Below the pieces are notes generated by a model, which was not told the DNA's origin, did not search any database, and worked only from the letters and a program-made list of their open reading frames with translations. From an uncultured Eubacteriales bacterium (GTDB lineage Bacteria; Bacillota; Clostridia; UBA1381; UBA9506), in NCBI GenBank assembly GCA_902478395.1, contig CABSKZ010000187.1:1-5860 (forward strand): 5,860 nt of DNA. The letters are read 5' to 3'. Position 1 is the first letter of the stretch, and every line of letters begins with the position of its first letter. Positions 1 through 5,860 of the stretch are shown here, piece by piece. The position numbers and the translations under genes were made by a program.

Positions 1-2
1 AT

Positions 3-542
3 ACTGCTTTAGCCATTCTTCAAACTGATGAGCAACGGAATACACTTTCTGATTTCTCCCAAACGTACAAGAACCGTTTTTATGCTATTGCCTATTCAAA
101 ATTACATGATAGAAATCTTGCTGAAGATGCTGTTCAGGAAGCATTTTCCCGAATTGCATCTAAACCAGAAACATTTTTTTCTCTCAGCCATAACAAAATG
201 ATTGCATATACAGATGTTATAATCAGAAATGTTTCAGTAGATATGTTCAGAAACTGTGTAATGAATGCTCCAGAAGAGCTTCCAGAATATGACGAGAATA
301 TTCCGCTGCTTGAGGATATAATTGTAGGTTCTCTGCAAAAACAACGATTGATGGATTTTATTGTTGGTCTTCCGCAGCTTCAGCGTGACATTATGGAACT
401 CCGTATTTCATTCGGAATGTCAAATTCTGAAATAGCCAATCAACTTAAAATAAGTGAAAATGTTGTTAGGCAAAGATTATATCAGTCTAGGAAAGCAATT
501 ACCGAATTTCTGAAAAAGGAGAATAGAAATGAATCAATTTGA
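3..542 (+). CDS. ECF-type sigma-70 family RNA polymerase sigma factor (5' end outside window)
   Basis: The reading frame is open from the first complete codon at base 3, so the start codon lies before the window; the ATG at 198 is internal. The 179 visible residues have the two-domain layout of ECF-type sigma factors. A region 2-like helix segment reads FYAIAYSKLHDRNLAEDAVQ followed by EAFSRIA (about residues 26-52 of the visible part), which is where such proteins bind core RNA polymerase and the -10 element. A region 4-like helix-turn-helix near the C-terminus contains LPQLQRDIMELR, then MSNSEIANQLKISENVVRQR and LYQSRKAI, which would contact the -35 element. The middle is short, with no region 3, as expected for this group. 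The 3' end overlaps the next gene by 14 bases, and that gene looks like its anti-sigma factor, so the pair is probably co-transcribed and translationally coupled. Target promoters cannot be deduced. The family call is firm; the subgroup is not assigned. Confidence 0.9.
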   Translation, partial: TALAILQTDEQRNTLSDFSQTYKNRFYAIAYSKLHDRNLAEDAVQEAFSRIASKPETFFSLSHNKMIAYTDVIIRNVSVDMFRNCVMNAPEELPEYDENIPLLEDIIVGSLQKQRLMDFIVGLPQLQRDIMELRISFGMSNSEIANQLKISENVVRQRLYQSRKAITEFLKKENRNESI

Positions 543-1203
543 CCTTGGTAGTATATTAGATGAACTCCATGAAAAAGAATTCTCAGAATTTTGCAATGTT
601 CCTATGCATCATTTTTCTATAAGGCATCGCAAGGCAATGAAGAAATTATTCAATTCTGGATGTAGCTTGAAGTACAAACCTGTGCGCCTTACAAGACGAA
701 CCGCGCTAGTTATTGCAGTAATGATCTTCCTGGCGTTAATCACTGCCGGTCTGATGGTGTATCGGATAGCGGGCTTTAGAGGAAATGTTCACAACGATAA
801 TATTCATATGTTTGCTTCAGATGTAACTGGAAGTCCAGATATTATTGAGCAAGAATACTCGCTGGGATATGTTCCTGATGGCTATGAATTAGTAAAGCAT
901 ATTGGAAATATCGGTGACAATTTTCTAATGCGAGAATTCAGTAATAGCGACTCTGATTCTTACATAATTTTTTACCAATATACTAAAGCACATTTCAATT
1001 CTCATTTTGACAATGCAAAAAGGCAAATTGAACGCGTAACAATAAACGGCTGCGACGGTTTTTGGTGGACATCTCAAAATAAGGATTCTGTATTAAACAA
1101 AATTGTCTGGGTAAATGATGATTATATATTCTCCATTTCTGGCAACTTGAATAAAGAAGCAGTAGAAGAATTAGCTAATAGTACCAAACTTACAAAAAAT
1201 TAA
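529..1203 (+). CDS. Membrane-anchored anti-sigma factor, DUF4367-like C-terminal domain
   Basis: This 224-residue protein starts inside the end of the sigma factor gene (14-base overlap). AAAAGGAG at 514-521 lies 7 bases before the ATG and supports this start. The N-terminal part (1-55) is cytoplasmic and basic. It contains HHFSIRHRKAMKKLF (27-41), resembling the short 'FS..f...m..L' helix found in clostridial anti-sigma proteins next to the membrane helix. One hydrophobic segment (about 59-79) follows positive charges (RLTRR), predicting N-in/C-out topology. The outer part (about 105-220) contains YVPDGYEL, a GFWW segment, WVNDDYIFSISG and a final helix NKEAVEELA, matching the pattern of DUF4367 domains as I recall them. 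No HxxxCxxC zinc motif is present, so it is not a classical zinc anti-sigma protein. The inferred role is to hold the upstream sigma factor at the membrane until an outside signal releases it. Gene order and topology support this strongly; the signal is unknown. Confidence 0.8.
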   Translation: MNQFDLGSILDELHEKEFSEFCNVPMHHFSIRHRKAMKKLFNSGCSLKYKPVRLTRRTALVIAVMIFLALITAGLMVYRIAGFRGNVHNDNIHMFASDVTGSPDIIEQEYSLGYVPDGYELVKHIGNIGDNFLMREFSNSDSDSYIIFYQYTKAHFNSHFDNAKRQIERVTINGCDGFWWTSQNKDSVLNKIVWVNDDYIFSISGNLNKEAVEELANSTKLTKN

Positions 1204-1236
1204 AATCTTATCATAACAAAAGACTGCCAAAAAAGA

Positions 1237-1245
1237 TGTTATAAT
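1237..1245 (+). promoter_or_regulatory. Candidate extended -10 promoter for the secreted-protein gene
   Basis: TGTTATAAT combines a perfect TATAAT (1240-1245) with a TG one base upstream, the extended -10 pattern of the housekeeping sigma factor. It sits in the 72-base gap after the anti-sigma gene, about 30 bases before the next start codon. No good -35 hexamer is visible at the right spacing, which an extended -10 can tolerate. A 6-bp inverted repeat (ATAACA 1213-1218, TGTTAT 1237-1242) overlaps it and could be chance. If real, the downstream genes can be transcribed without the sigma/anti-sigma transcript. Confidence 0.45.
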
Positions 1246-1275
1246 TGAAATCCAAAATAGAAAGGAGGGTCAAAA

Positions 1276-1710
1276 ATGAAAAAAGAAGTTATTACGGCTT
1301 TTTTTGCAGCTTCAATATTAACCTTTTCTGCAATGAATTATACTTCATTTGCTGCCGAATCTTTATCATATGCACAAACGGTAAAGCCCCGATACTCAAT
1401 TGAAGCAAACACATATACAGATTTAAGTATAAACGGCGGCAAAGCTTCGTGTTATTCATTTGTAGAAGCGGAAAAAGTTCAGAAAATAGTTGGAAAACAA
1501 ACACTTCAAAAGCAGGGATTTTTGTGGACGTGGAGTACTGTAAGCGGTGCAACTTGGACTGATAAAGACAGTTCAAATCATTTGTCAATGTTGCATACTA
1601 AATCAGGGTTGTCAAGCGGAACTTATCGCATTGAAACAGTTTTCACGCTTACCGCAAACGATGGAAAGACTGAAACTATTACGGTTTACAGTGAAGAAGT
1701 GGCAATCTAA
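1276..1710 (+). CDS. Small secreted protein with signal peptide, function unknown
   Basis: This 144-residue protein has a strong ribosome site (AAAGGAGG, 1261-1268, 7 bases before ATG). It begins with a typical Sec signal peptide: MKKE, a hydrophobic core to about residue 18, then NYTSFA with probable signal peptidase I cleavage after A26. The mature part is about 118 residues, with no second membrane segment, no lipobox and no sorting motif, so it is probably released or loosely held at the cell surface. It is rich in Thr, Ser and aromatic residues in alternating patterns (LSINGGKASC, LWTWSTVSGATW, GTYRIETVFTL, ETITVYSEEV), which suggests an all-beta sandwich. The NGGKASC / TLQKQG / W-TV-W / SGTYR-ET layout resembles small exported hypothetical proteins that I recall from gut Firmicutes; I cannot name a function. 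Its place right after a sigma/anti-sigma pair suggests it belongs to, or is controlled with, that module. Confidence 0.8.
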   Translation: MKKEVITAFFAASILTFSAMNYTSFAAESLSYAQTVKPRYSIEANTYTDLSINGGKASCYSFVEAEKVQKIVGKQTLQKQGFLWTWSTVSGATWTDKDSSNHLSMLHTKSGLSSGTYRIETVFTLTANDGKTETITVYSEEVAI

Positions 1711-1750
1711 TCAATTGTCATGAAAAGAACAGTATGTAATCAACACACTT

Positions 1751-1760
1751 TTAAGGAGGA
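1751..1760 (+). promoter_or_regulatory. Strong ribosome binding site of the 26-codon frame
   Basis: TTAAGGAGGA is a near-complete match to the anti-Shine-Dalgarno sequence and lies 6 bases before the ATG at 1767. It is the best reason to treat the short frame that follows as translated rather than accidental. Confidence 0.7.
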
Positions 1761-1766
1761 CATATT

Positions 1767-1847
1767 ATGGACACCAATACTATAAAAAATGAACTTGAAG
1801 CCAAGGCTTATGTGTCGTCTTTAAGAAATCATAATTACTCGCTCTAG
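1767..1847 (+). CDS. Small open frame (26 aa), probable small protein or leader peptide
   Basis: The frame encodes 26 residues, beginning MDTNTIKNELEAKAYVSS and ending NHNYSL, then TAG. It is soluble and mixed in charge, with a possible amphipathic helix in the first half; it has no signal peptide, membrane segment or run of one amino acid typical of attenuator peptides. It has an excellent ribosome site, and its stop codon overlaps the AGGAGG of the following lipoprotein gene, so translation of the two could be coupled. Three readings are possible: a real small protein, a leader peptide whose translation opens the lipoprotein start, or the preserved N-terminal stub of a longer gene that was lost. 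I do not recognise the sequence. Confidence in translation is moderate, and nothing supports a specific function. Confidence 0.5.
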   Translation: MDTNTIKNELEAKAYVSSLRNHNYSL

Positions 1848-1851
1848 GAGG
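1846..1851 (+). promoter_or_regulatory. Ribosome binding site of the lipoprotein gene, overlapping the upstream stop codon
   Basis: AGGAGG shares its first two bases with the TAG stop (1845-1847) of the small frame and lies 9 bases before the ATG at 1861. It fixes the lipoprotein start. A ribosome ending on the small frame would sit directly over this site. Confidence 0.7.
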
Positions 1852-1860
1852 TTACTTGAT

Positions 1861-2610
1861 ATGAAAAGAAATCTGATCATTATTGCAGTTCTATTTGGAA
1901 GCCTTGTTTTATGCTCTTGTACAAACAGCGCTCAAGTGAACAGCAACATCAGTTCTGGTTCATCTACAGATGAAAACTCATCAATAGCGGAATCCTATAC
2001 AGTGACTGAAAATGGGATATATGATCGAGCAAAGCTGTCGGAGTTTGAATATACCCCCTTGGCGGAATTTGATACGGATTTCTTGAAAGAGAGCGGCTGC
2101 GATCAGATTGGCGATTGCTATAAGCGCGCTCAATCATTGGCATTATGGCTGGGTTATGGAATAAGCGATTTCCCGACTCCCAACGGTACTGGCGCATCGA
2201 CTGAATCGGCAAGCATTGATGTATCAGAATCGGGAGGTGAATTCTACCGTTATTATTTTACCGGAATAAGTTATGACAGCTTTTATAAAGCACTGCTTGA
2301 TGTATTTACCCAGGAAAAAGCAGATGAATTGATATCTGATGCAGCAAGCAGAATATACTCTTACGATGGTGCTCTGTGGATCGGAGCTGTCAGCGGCGGG
2401 GGGGATACATCAGTAGTGAAAACTGAATATCAAGTGACAGACAAAACTGATGATCGAATCGTTCTGAAACGTACAACTTGGCATGTCAATATTGGTGAAG
2501 AACCGATTTATGATTCAGCCAAAGATGATGAGTATGAAAAGGAATATGCCGATTACAGTTTTGTTAAAACAGAACAAGGCTGGCGCGCCGACAGTATGCC
2601 ATTACGGTAA
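1861..2610 (+). CDS. Lipoprotein, possibly IseA-like (DL-endopeptidase inhibitor family) fold
   Basis: This 249-residue protein has a type II signal peptide: MKRN, a hydrophobic core, then the lipobox LCSC with the lipidated cysteine at C20. It should be anchored on the outer face of the cytoplasmic membrane. Residues 21-45 form a flexible Ser/Asn-rich tether. The remainder (about 46-249) is an acidic soluble domain. Its second half reads YYFTGISYDSFYKALLDVFT, then a helix with KADELI, IYSYDGALWIG, and beta-rich segments TEYQVTDKTDDRIVLKRTTW and YSFVKTEQGWR. This 'FT-x-E-x-A-D-x-L ... Y-x-x-D-G-x-L-W' pattern recalls IseA/YoeB-type inhibitors of cell-wall DL-endopeptidases and related Firmicutes lipoproteins, but this is from memory and weak. 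The lipoprotein call is firm; the domain assignment is tentative. It is the last plus-strand gene, and a hairpin lies about 40 bases after its stop. Confidence 0.8.
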   Translation: MKRNLIIIAVLFGSLVLCSCTNSAQVNSNISSGSSTDENSSIAESYTVTENGIYDRAKLSEFEYTPLAEFDTDFLKESGCDQIGDCYKRAQSLALWLGYGISDFPTPNGTGASTESASIDVSESGGEFYRYYFTGISYDSFYKALLDVFTQEKADELISDAASRIYSYDGALWIGAVSGGGDTSVVKTEYQVTDKTDDRIVLKRTTWHVNIGEEPIYDSAKDDEYEKEYADYSFVKTEQGWRADSMPLR

Positions 2611-2649
2611 TTTGAATTATCGTTTGGGGTAAATGAGCCATCAAGAAAT

Positions 2650-2708
2650 GAAACTCTCTCAAAAGTTGACCTTATTGCAGGTGAGCTTTATGGGAGAGTT
2701 TCTTTTAT
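2650..2708 (+). terminator. Hairpin with T-rich tail, candidate terminator at the convergent junction
   Basis: GAAACTCTC (2650-2658) is perfectly complementary to GAGAGTTTC (2694-2702). Pairing extends inward with a G-T wobble and a one-base bulge through CAAAAGTT / GAGCTTTATG, leaving a modest loop. The right arm is followed by TTTTATTT. This could act as an intrinsic terminator for the lipoprotein transcript. Against it, the stem is AT-rich and the closing loop region is long. It also overlaps the final codons and stop of the opposing helicase frame, so it may instead mark a DNA junction. Confidence 0.4.
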
Positions 2709-5700
2709 TTGCATTATTTGTCGAATTATCGGTCGTCCTCTGTTCCGTTCGGTATGTTCGATATCCGAGGGACGATATGGGGCGTCAAGGTGGTGCAGGG
2801 CAGAGAGCTTCCGCTGAATATTCACGCCGGTTCCGAGCTTTCCGGTCGAGCCGATAATGATTTTTATTTCGGCATTATTCACCCTTTCGAACATGGCAAG
2901 GCGCTGTTTATCGTTGGCAGCATCATGCACGAAAGCTATTTCATTTTCGGCAAATTCGCCCGACCTCACCAGCCTGTCCCGAAGCGCCTGATATACAGAG
3001 AATGCGTCCTTTTTCGGCGTATTCGTGTCGCAGAAAACCGCCTGCGCCGTGCCGGGATTTGCCCTGTTTATCTCGATTATCTTTTCGGCGCATAGGGCGA
3101 CCTTACCGCCGTCATATTCATTGGCTTCCGGGTCGATAATGCGGGCGTCCAGCGCGACTTTGGTCATGTAGGTGCATACGGCGAGCATATTATCCTCGTC
3201 CGGCTGAACCATTTTTGCTTCGATTTTTCGTGCGCGCTCAATTCCCTCATCAGTCTGAAGTTCCTGCTCCGGGGACTTTTCACAGATTATCATTTCCGGT
3301 TTTCCGTTCTGGATCGCCGGAAGTTTAAGGTTCATATCCGCAGTTTTGGCGATATCGAACACCTCGCCGAACAGATTGCAAAGCTCGTTCAGATTGACGA
3401 AATTAGAAAATCTCGTCCGCGGACGGAATCCGTCGCCGCTGGGCTTGACCTCGATAGACTGGGTAATCACGCCGAAAACGGAAGCCCAGTTATCAAAGTA
3501 TCCGATATTCATATCGTCCAGCGTCTGCTTTTGGAGGAGGTACTGCCACACAAACAGCTCGGTTATAGAGTTGCTGATCGGCGTTCCCGTAGCGAAAACC
3601 ACACCGCCGCCGTTATGAAGCTCCTGCAAATAGCGGCATTTCATCTCCATATCGAACGCTTTCTGTGAGTTCGCATTCGCATTCACGCCGGCGACATTGT
3701 TCATCTTGGAGAAAACGGCTAGGTTCTTGTAGTTATGCGCTTCGTCCACAAAAAGAAAATCACACCCGAGTTCTTCGAATGTGATGAAATCATCTTTCTT
3801 GAATGCCGCGCGCATTTTCTCGATTTTCTTTTCGATCTGCTTGCGCTGGCGCTCCAGAGCCTTGACCGTGAAACGCTCGCCCTTATCTGCTTTCGCCGCC
3901 TGTATCGCACTGGAGATTTCGGTCAGCTTCTCATCATACATCGCCTCCTGACGTTCAAGCGAAAGCGGCATTTTTTCAAACTGCGACTGCGGAATGACAA
4001 TCGCATCGAAATTCCCAACGGATATCTTTGAGAGAAAACGCCGCCGCTGTGATTTTTCCATATCTTTCGACGTGGCTACAAGTATTTTTGCTTCCGGGAA
4101 GAACCGCTGTAATTCCTCGCCAAACTGCGCCACGACTGCATTCGGCACAACGTACATTGGCTTGGTGCAGGCTCCTATTGATTTGAGGTACATTCCCGCC
4201 GCGCCCATCGCCGCCGTCTTTCCTGCGCCGACTTCGTGCGCCATCATGCAGGTTCCGGTGGCGGCAATTCGCGCGATAACGTTTTTCTGGTGAGGACGCA
4301 GGGAAAGGTTCGGATTCATGCCGGGTATCGTGATATAATCGCCGTTGTAAGTCCTGGGCTTGATATTATTGAACAGCGCATTGAAACGGTCCTCAATAAT
4401 CTGTATGCGGTCTTTATCCGCCATTACCCAGTCGTGGAACGCCTGCTCGATTTTGTCCTGGCATTCACGCGCAAGAATGGTTTCCTTTGCGTTGAATACC
4501 CTTTCCGTTCTGCCGTCCGGAAGCTCCCGGTAATCGTTCACGACAGCGCGTTTCTGGTTCAGCAGAAGCTCCGTCAGCTCGTATGCGTTGAGCCGTTTTG
4601 TGCCGTAGGTTTCAGTAGAAAGCACGTCCGACATTCCGCTTGAATTGGTAACTTTCCACTGGTTCATCTCAGGCGAATAAATTACGGTTATCTCCTTTGA
4701 ATAGCCGTGCATATTCGGGCGGTGCCTCTGCCATTCCGGCGTCTGGAATGTTTCGTACACGAAGTCCTGGAACATCTCCGGCTCGATGTAGATAGTTCCC
4801 ACGCGGAAACCGATATCTTCTATCCCTATTCTCGGCGGCTGATTATCCAGAAGTGCGGCAACGTTGCGCTCATAATCCGGGTCGGTTTTGGCGGCTTCCT
4901 GCGCCAGAGCCAGCTTACTGCGAACGTGTCCGGAAAGGTATTCCTCGGCGGTTTCCCAGCCGGAATATCTGCCGCCGGTGTTCTTCGCCGGATTGCAGTA
5001 AATATGCTCGCCAAGCTCCGAAATTACCGCGTCCTTGTCCTTTCCGCAGAGCTGAGAAATGTACTCCAGGTCTACCGTCTGCTTCAGATTTATCGAGAGG
5101 TGGAGCGCTTCAAGTGCTGTGTCAACGTGCGCCGGAACGCGGTCAACGTTTATCGTCCGCTGAGTGAAGATATCCGCTTTGGTAAAGCGCTGTTTCCCGT
5201 CCGGGAGTTCCTCGACATTTTCAATCGAGGTCAGCCGCGGCGCGCGGATATCGTCTGCAAATGCGCTGATATTTGTTCGTCCGTTGAGGTGTCCGTACTT
5301 CTTTACAAAGCCGTCGTATGCGTTATTCAGTCGGCTTTGGAGCATTTTCAGCTCATCGTCAGAACACCCTTTCTTCTGCGCGGCGGTCACTTCGTTCAGC
5401 CGGTCGAGTATACCGCACATGGCTTTAATGCGCGGCTCGGAACTCCCCGTAAACGGCACTGCACTGCGGTTTTCTGCATAGTACAGCGAACCTCCGCTGA
5501 CGTAATATGTGTACGGAGTCACGCCGTCCGGGATATCTCCGTATTCTTCTTTCGGTAATTCATCGTCTATGGTCGGCTCGGCGGAAAAATTTCCGTCAAG
5601 TCTGCCAATGGCTTCGGAAAGCCGTTCTGCGGTGTTTCCGTCAGATTTTATCGTGCGTGTATTTCCGAATCTTCCGGACACGATTTCCGGAGTTCCGAGC

Positions 5701-5858
5701 ACCATTTCCGGGTTCTGCCGGAAGTACCTGTTTTCCTGAAATACGCTTGCTTCGCCGTAAACTCGCTCGGAGCGCACCCAGTCAAGATTGCGGTCATTCT
5801 CATGATCAAATTCGAGTTTCTGAAAGAAAAGAATATCCGTGACCGTCTGCGTTCCGGC
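2688..5858 (-). CDS. Conjugative-element SNF2/DEAH helicase with methylase remnant; 5' end outside window, 3' end truncated
   Basis: The frame is open to the right edge, so the GTG at 5777 is not a real start; 1056 residues are visible. Numbering from that GTG, the preceding 27 residues plus 1-35 (GTQTVTDILFFQK, then NPEMVLGT) match the end of the N6-adenine methylase region of giant methylase-helicase proteins in Firmicutes conjugative elements. The catalytic NPPY would lie off-window. A long linker of unassigned function follows. The helicase core has LRPHQ (493-497), motif I GAGKT (517-521), a charged coiled coil (about 612-661), motif II DEAH (678-681), motif III ATGTP (729-733), and motif V GSTGKLGTGVNIQ (976-988). 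It should be an ATP-driven DNA translocase, with a role in element maintenance or defence evasion being inferred. Motif VI, normally like DIEQRxGRIIRQGN, reads IEHTERNRGRPIIRQ and the frame then stops 9 residues on, so the usual C-terminal several hundred residues are missing. It is probably inactive. No start signal is visible. Confidence 0.85.
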   Translation of the reverse strand, partial: AGTQTVTDILFFQKLEFDHENDRNLDWVRSERVYGEASVFQENRYFRQNPEMVLGTPEIVSGRFGNTRTIKSDGNTAERLSEAIGRLDGNFSAEPTIDDELPKEEYGDIPDGVTPYTYYVSGGSLYYAENRSAVPFTGSSEPRIKAMCGILDRLNEVTAAQKKGCSDDELKMLQSRLNNAYDGFVKKYGHLNGRTNISAFADDIRAPRLTSIENVEELPDGKQRFTKADIFTQRTINVDRVPAHVDTALEALHLSINLKQTVDLEYISQLCGKDKDAVISELGEHIYCNPAKNTGGRYSGWETAEEYLSGHVRSKLALAQEAAKTDPDYERNVAALLDNQPPRIGIEDIGFRVGTIYIEPEMFQDFVYETFQTPEWQRHRPNMHGYSKEITVIYSPEMNQWKVTNSSGMSDVLSTETYGTKRLNAYELTELLLNQKRAVVNDYRELPDGRTERVFNAKETILARECQDKIEQAFHDWVMADKDRIQIIEDRFNALFNNIKPRTYNGDYITIPGMNPNLSLRPHQKNVIARIAATGTCMMAHEVGAGKTAAMGAAGMYLKSIGACTKPMYVVPNAVVAQFGEELQRFFPEAKILVATSKDMEKSQRRRFLSKISVGNFDAIVIPQSQFEKMPLSLERQEAMYDEKLTEISSAIQAAKADKGERFTVKALERQRKQIEKKIEKMRAAFKKDDFITFEELGCDFLFVDEAHNYKNLAVFSKMNNVAGVNANANSQKAFDMEMKCRYLQELHNGGGVVFATGTPISNSITELFVWQYLLQKQTLDDMNIGYFDNWASVFGVITQSIEVKPSGDGFRPRTRFSNFVNLNELCNLFGEVFDIAKTADMNLKLPAIQNGKPEMIICEKSPEQELQTDEGIERARKIEAKMVQPDEDNMLAVCTYMTKVALDARIIDPEANEYDGGKVALCAEKIIEINRANPGTAQAVFCDTNTPKKDAFSVYQALRDRLVRSGEFAENEIAFVHDAANDKQRLAMFERVNNAEIKIIIGSTGKLGTGVNIQRKLSALHHLDAPYRPSDIEHTERNRGRPIIRQIMQIKETLP

Positions 5859-5860
5859 TG

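Noticed and set aside
198..200. ATG as the start of the sigma factor
   Set aside because: Upstream codons in the same frame, back to base 3, encode the conserved region 2 helices; a start here would remove the core-binding domain.
1292..1588. Minus-strand 98-codon frame opposite the secreted-protein gene
   Set aside because: It is antisense to a gene with a clear signal peptide and strong ribosome site, and it has no ribosome site or recognisable motif of its own.
1715..1740. Promoter before the 26-codon frame (TTGTCA with TATGTA or TGTAAT)
   Set aside because: The -35-like hexamer is plausible, but the -10-like hexamers are 12 or 14 bases away, too close for a standard promoter.
2633..2857. 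Plus-strand 74-codon frame with a hydrophobic stretch after the lipoprotein gene
   Set aside because: It spans the hairpin and then runs antisense through the conserved motif V region of the helicase. It lacks a ribosome site, and the hydrophobic stretch comes from the T-rich junction.
4707..5558. Long plus-strand open frame of 283 codons opposite the helicase gene
   Set aside because: It lies wholly antisense to a frame with clear family motifs, has no good ribosome site, and its translation is Cys/Arg/Val-rich as expected of a shadow of GC-richer coding DNA.
5775..5777. GTG as the start codon of the helicase
   Set aside because: The frame stays open to the window edge, and the upstream residues (GTQTVTDILFFQK) fit the methylase-helicase family, so this valine is internal.

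Overview
The window looks like a piece of a gut-type Clostridia (Firmicutes/Bacillota, Oscillospiraceae- or Lachnospiraceae-like) genome at the edge of an integrative conjugative element. Strong AGGAGG ribosome sites, an ECF-type sigma factor followed by a DUF4367-like anti-sigma factor, and a giant methylase-helicase of the kind carried by Firmicutes conjugative elements all point this way. The genus cannot be fixed from the sequence alone.

Left part (1 to about 2610, plus strand, clearly AT-rich): five genes in one direction. A sigma-70 family factor enters from beyond the left edge. A single-pass membrane anti-sigma factor overlaps its 3' end by 14 bases. An extended -10 promoter candidate is followed by a small secreted protein with a signal peptide. 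Next come a 26-codon open frame with an excellent ribosome site, and a lipoprotein whose own ribosome site overlaps the stop codon of that small frame. The simplest reading is a regulatory pair followed by exported cell-surface proteins, possibly a cell-envelope sensing and response module. The functional link is inferred from gene order and is not proven by the sequence.

Right part (about 2700 to 5860, minus strand, visibly richer in GC): one continuous reading frame entering from beyond the right edge. It holds the end of a probable DNA-methylase region, a long linker, and an SNF2/DEAH-type helicase core. Motifs I (GAGKT), II (DEAH), III (ATGTP) and V are visible. The frame ends inside motif VI: the usual arginine-finger motif carries extra residues, the reading frame slips, and a stop follows. 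The gene is therefore a 3'-truncated, probably inactive remnant of a much larger protein.

The junction (about 2611 to 2720) is the most unusual spot. Helicase homology fades, base composition changes and a 9-bp perfect inverted repeat (2650-2658 / 2694-2702) lies within a few dozen bases. The hairpin may end transcription of the plus-strand genes, mark the edge of an inserted element, or both. No RNA genes, CRISPR arrays, insertion-sequence transposases or integrases are visible. No gene-free stretch is longer than 300 bases.
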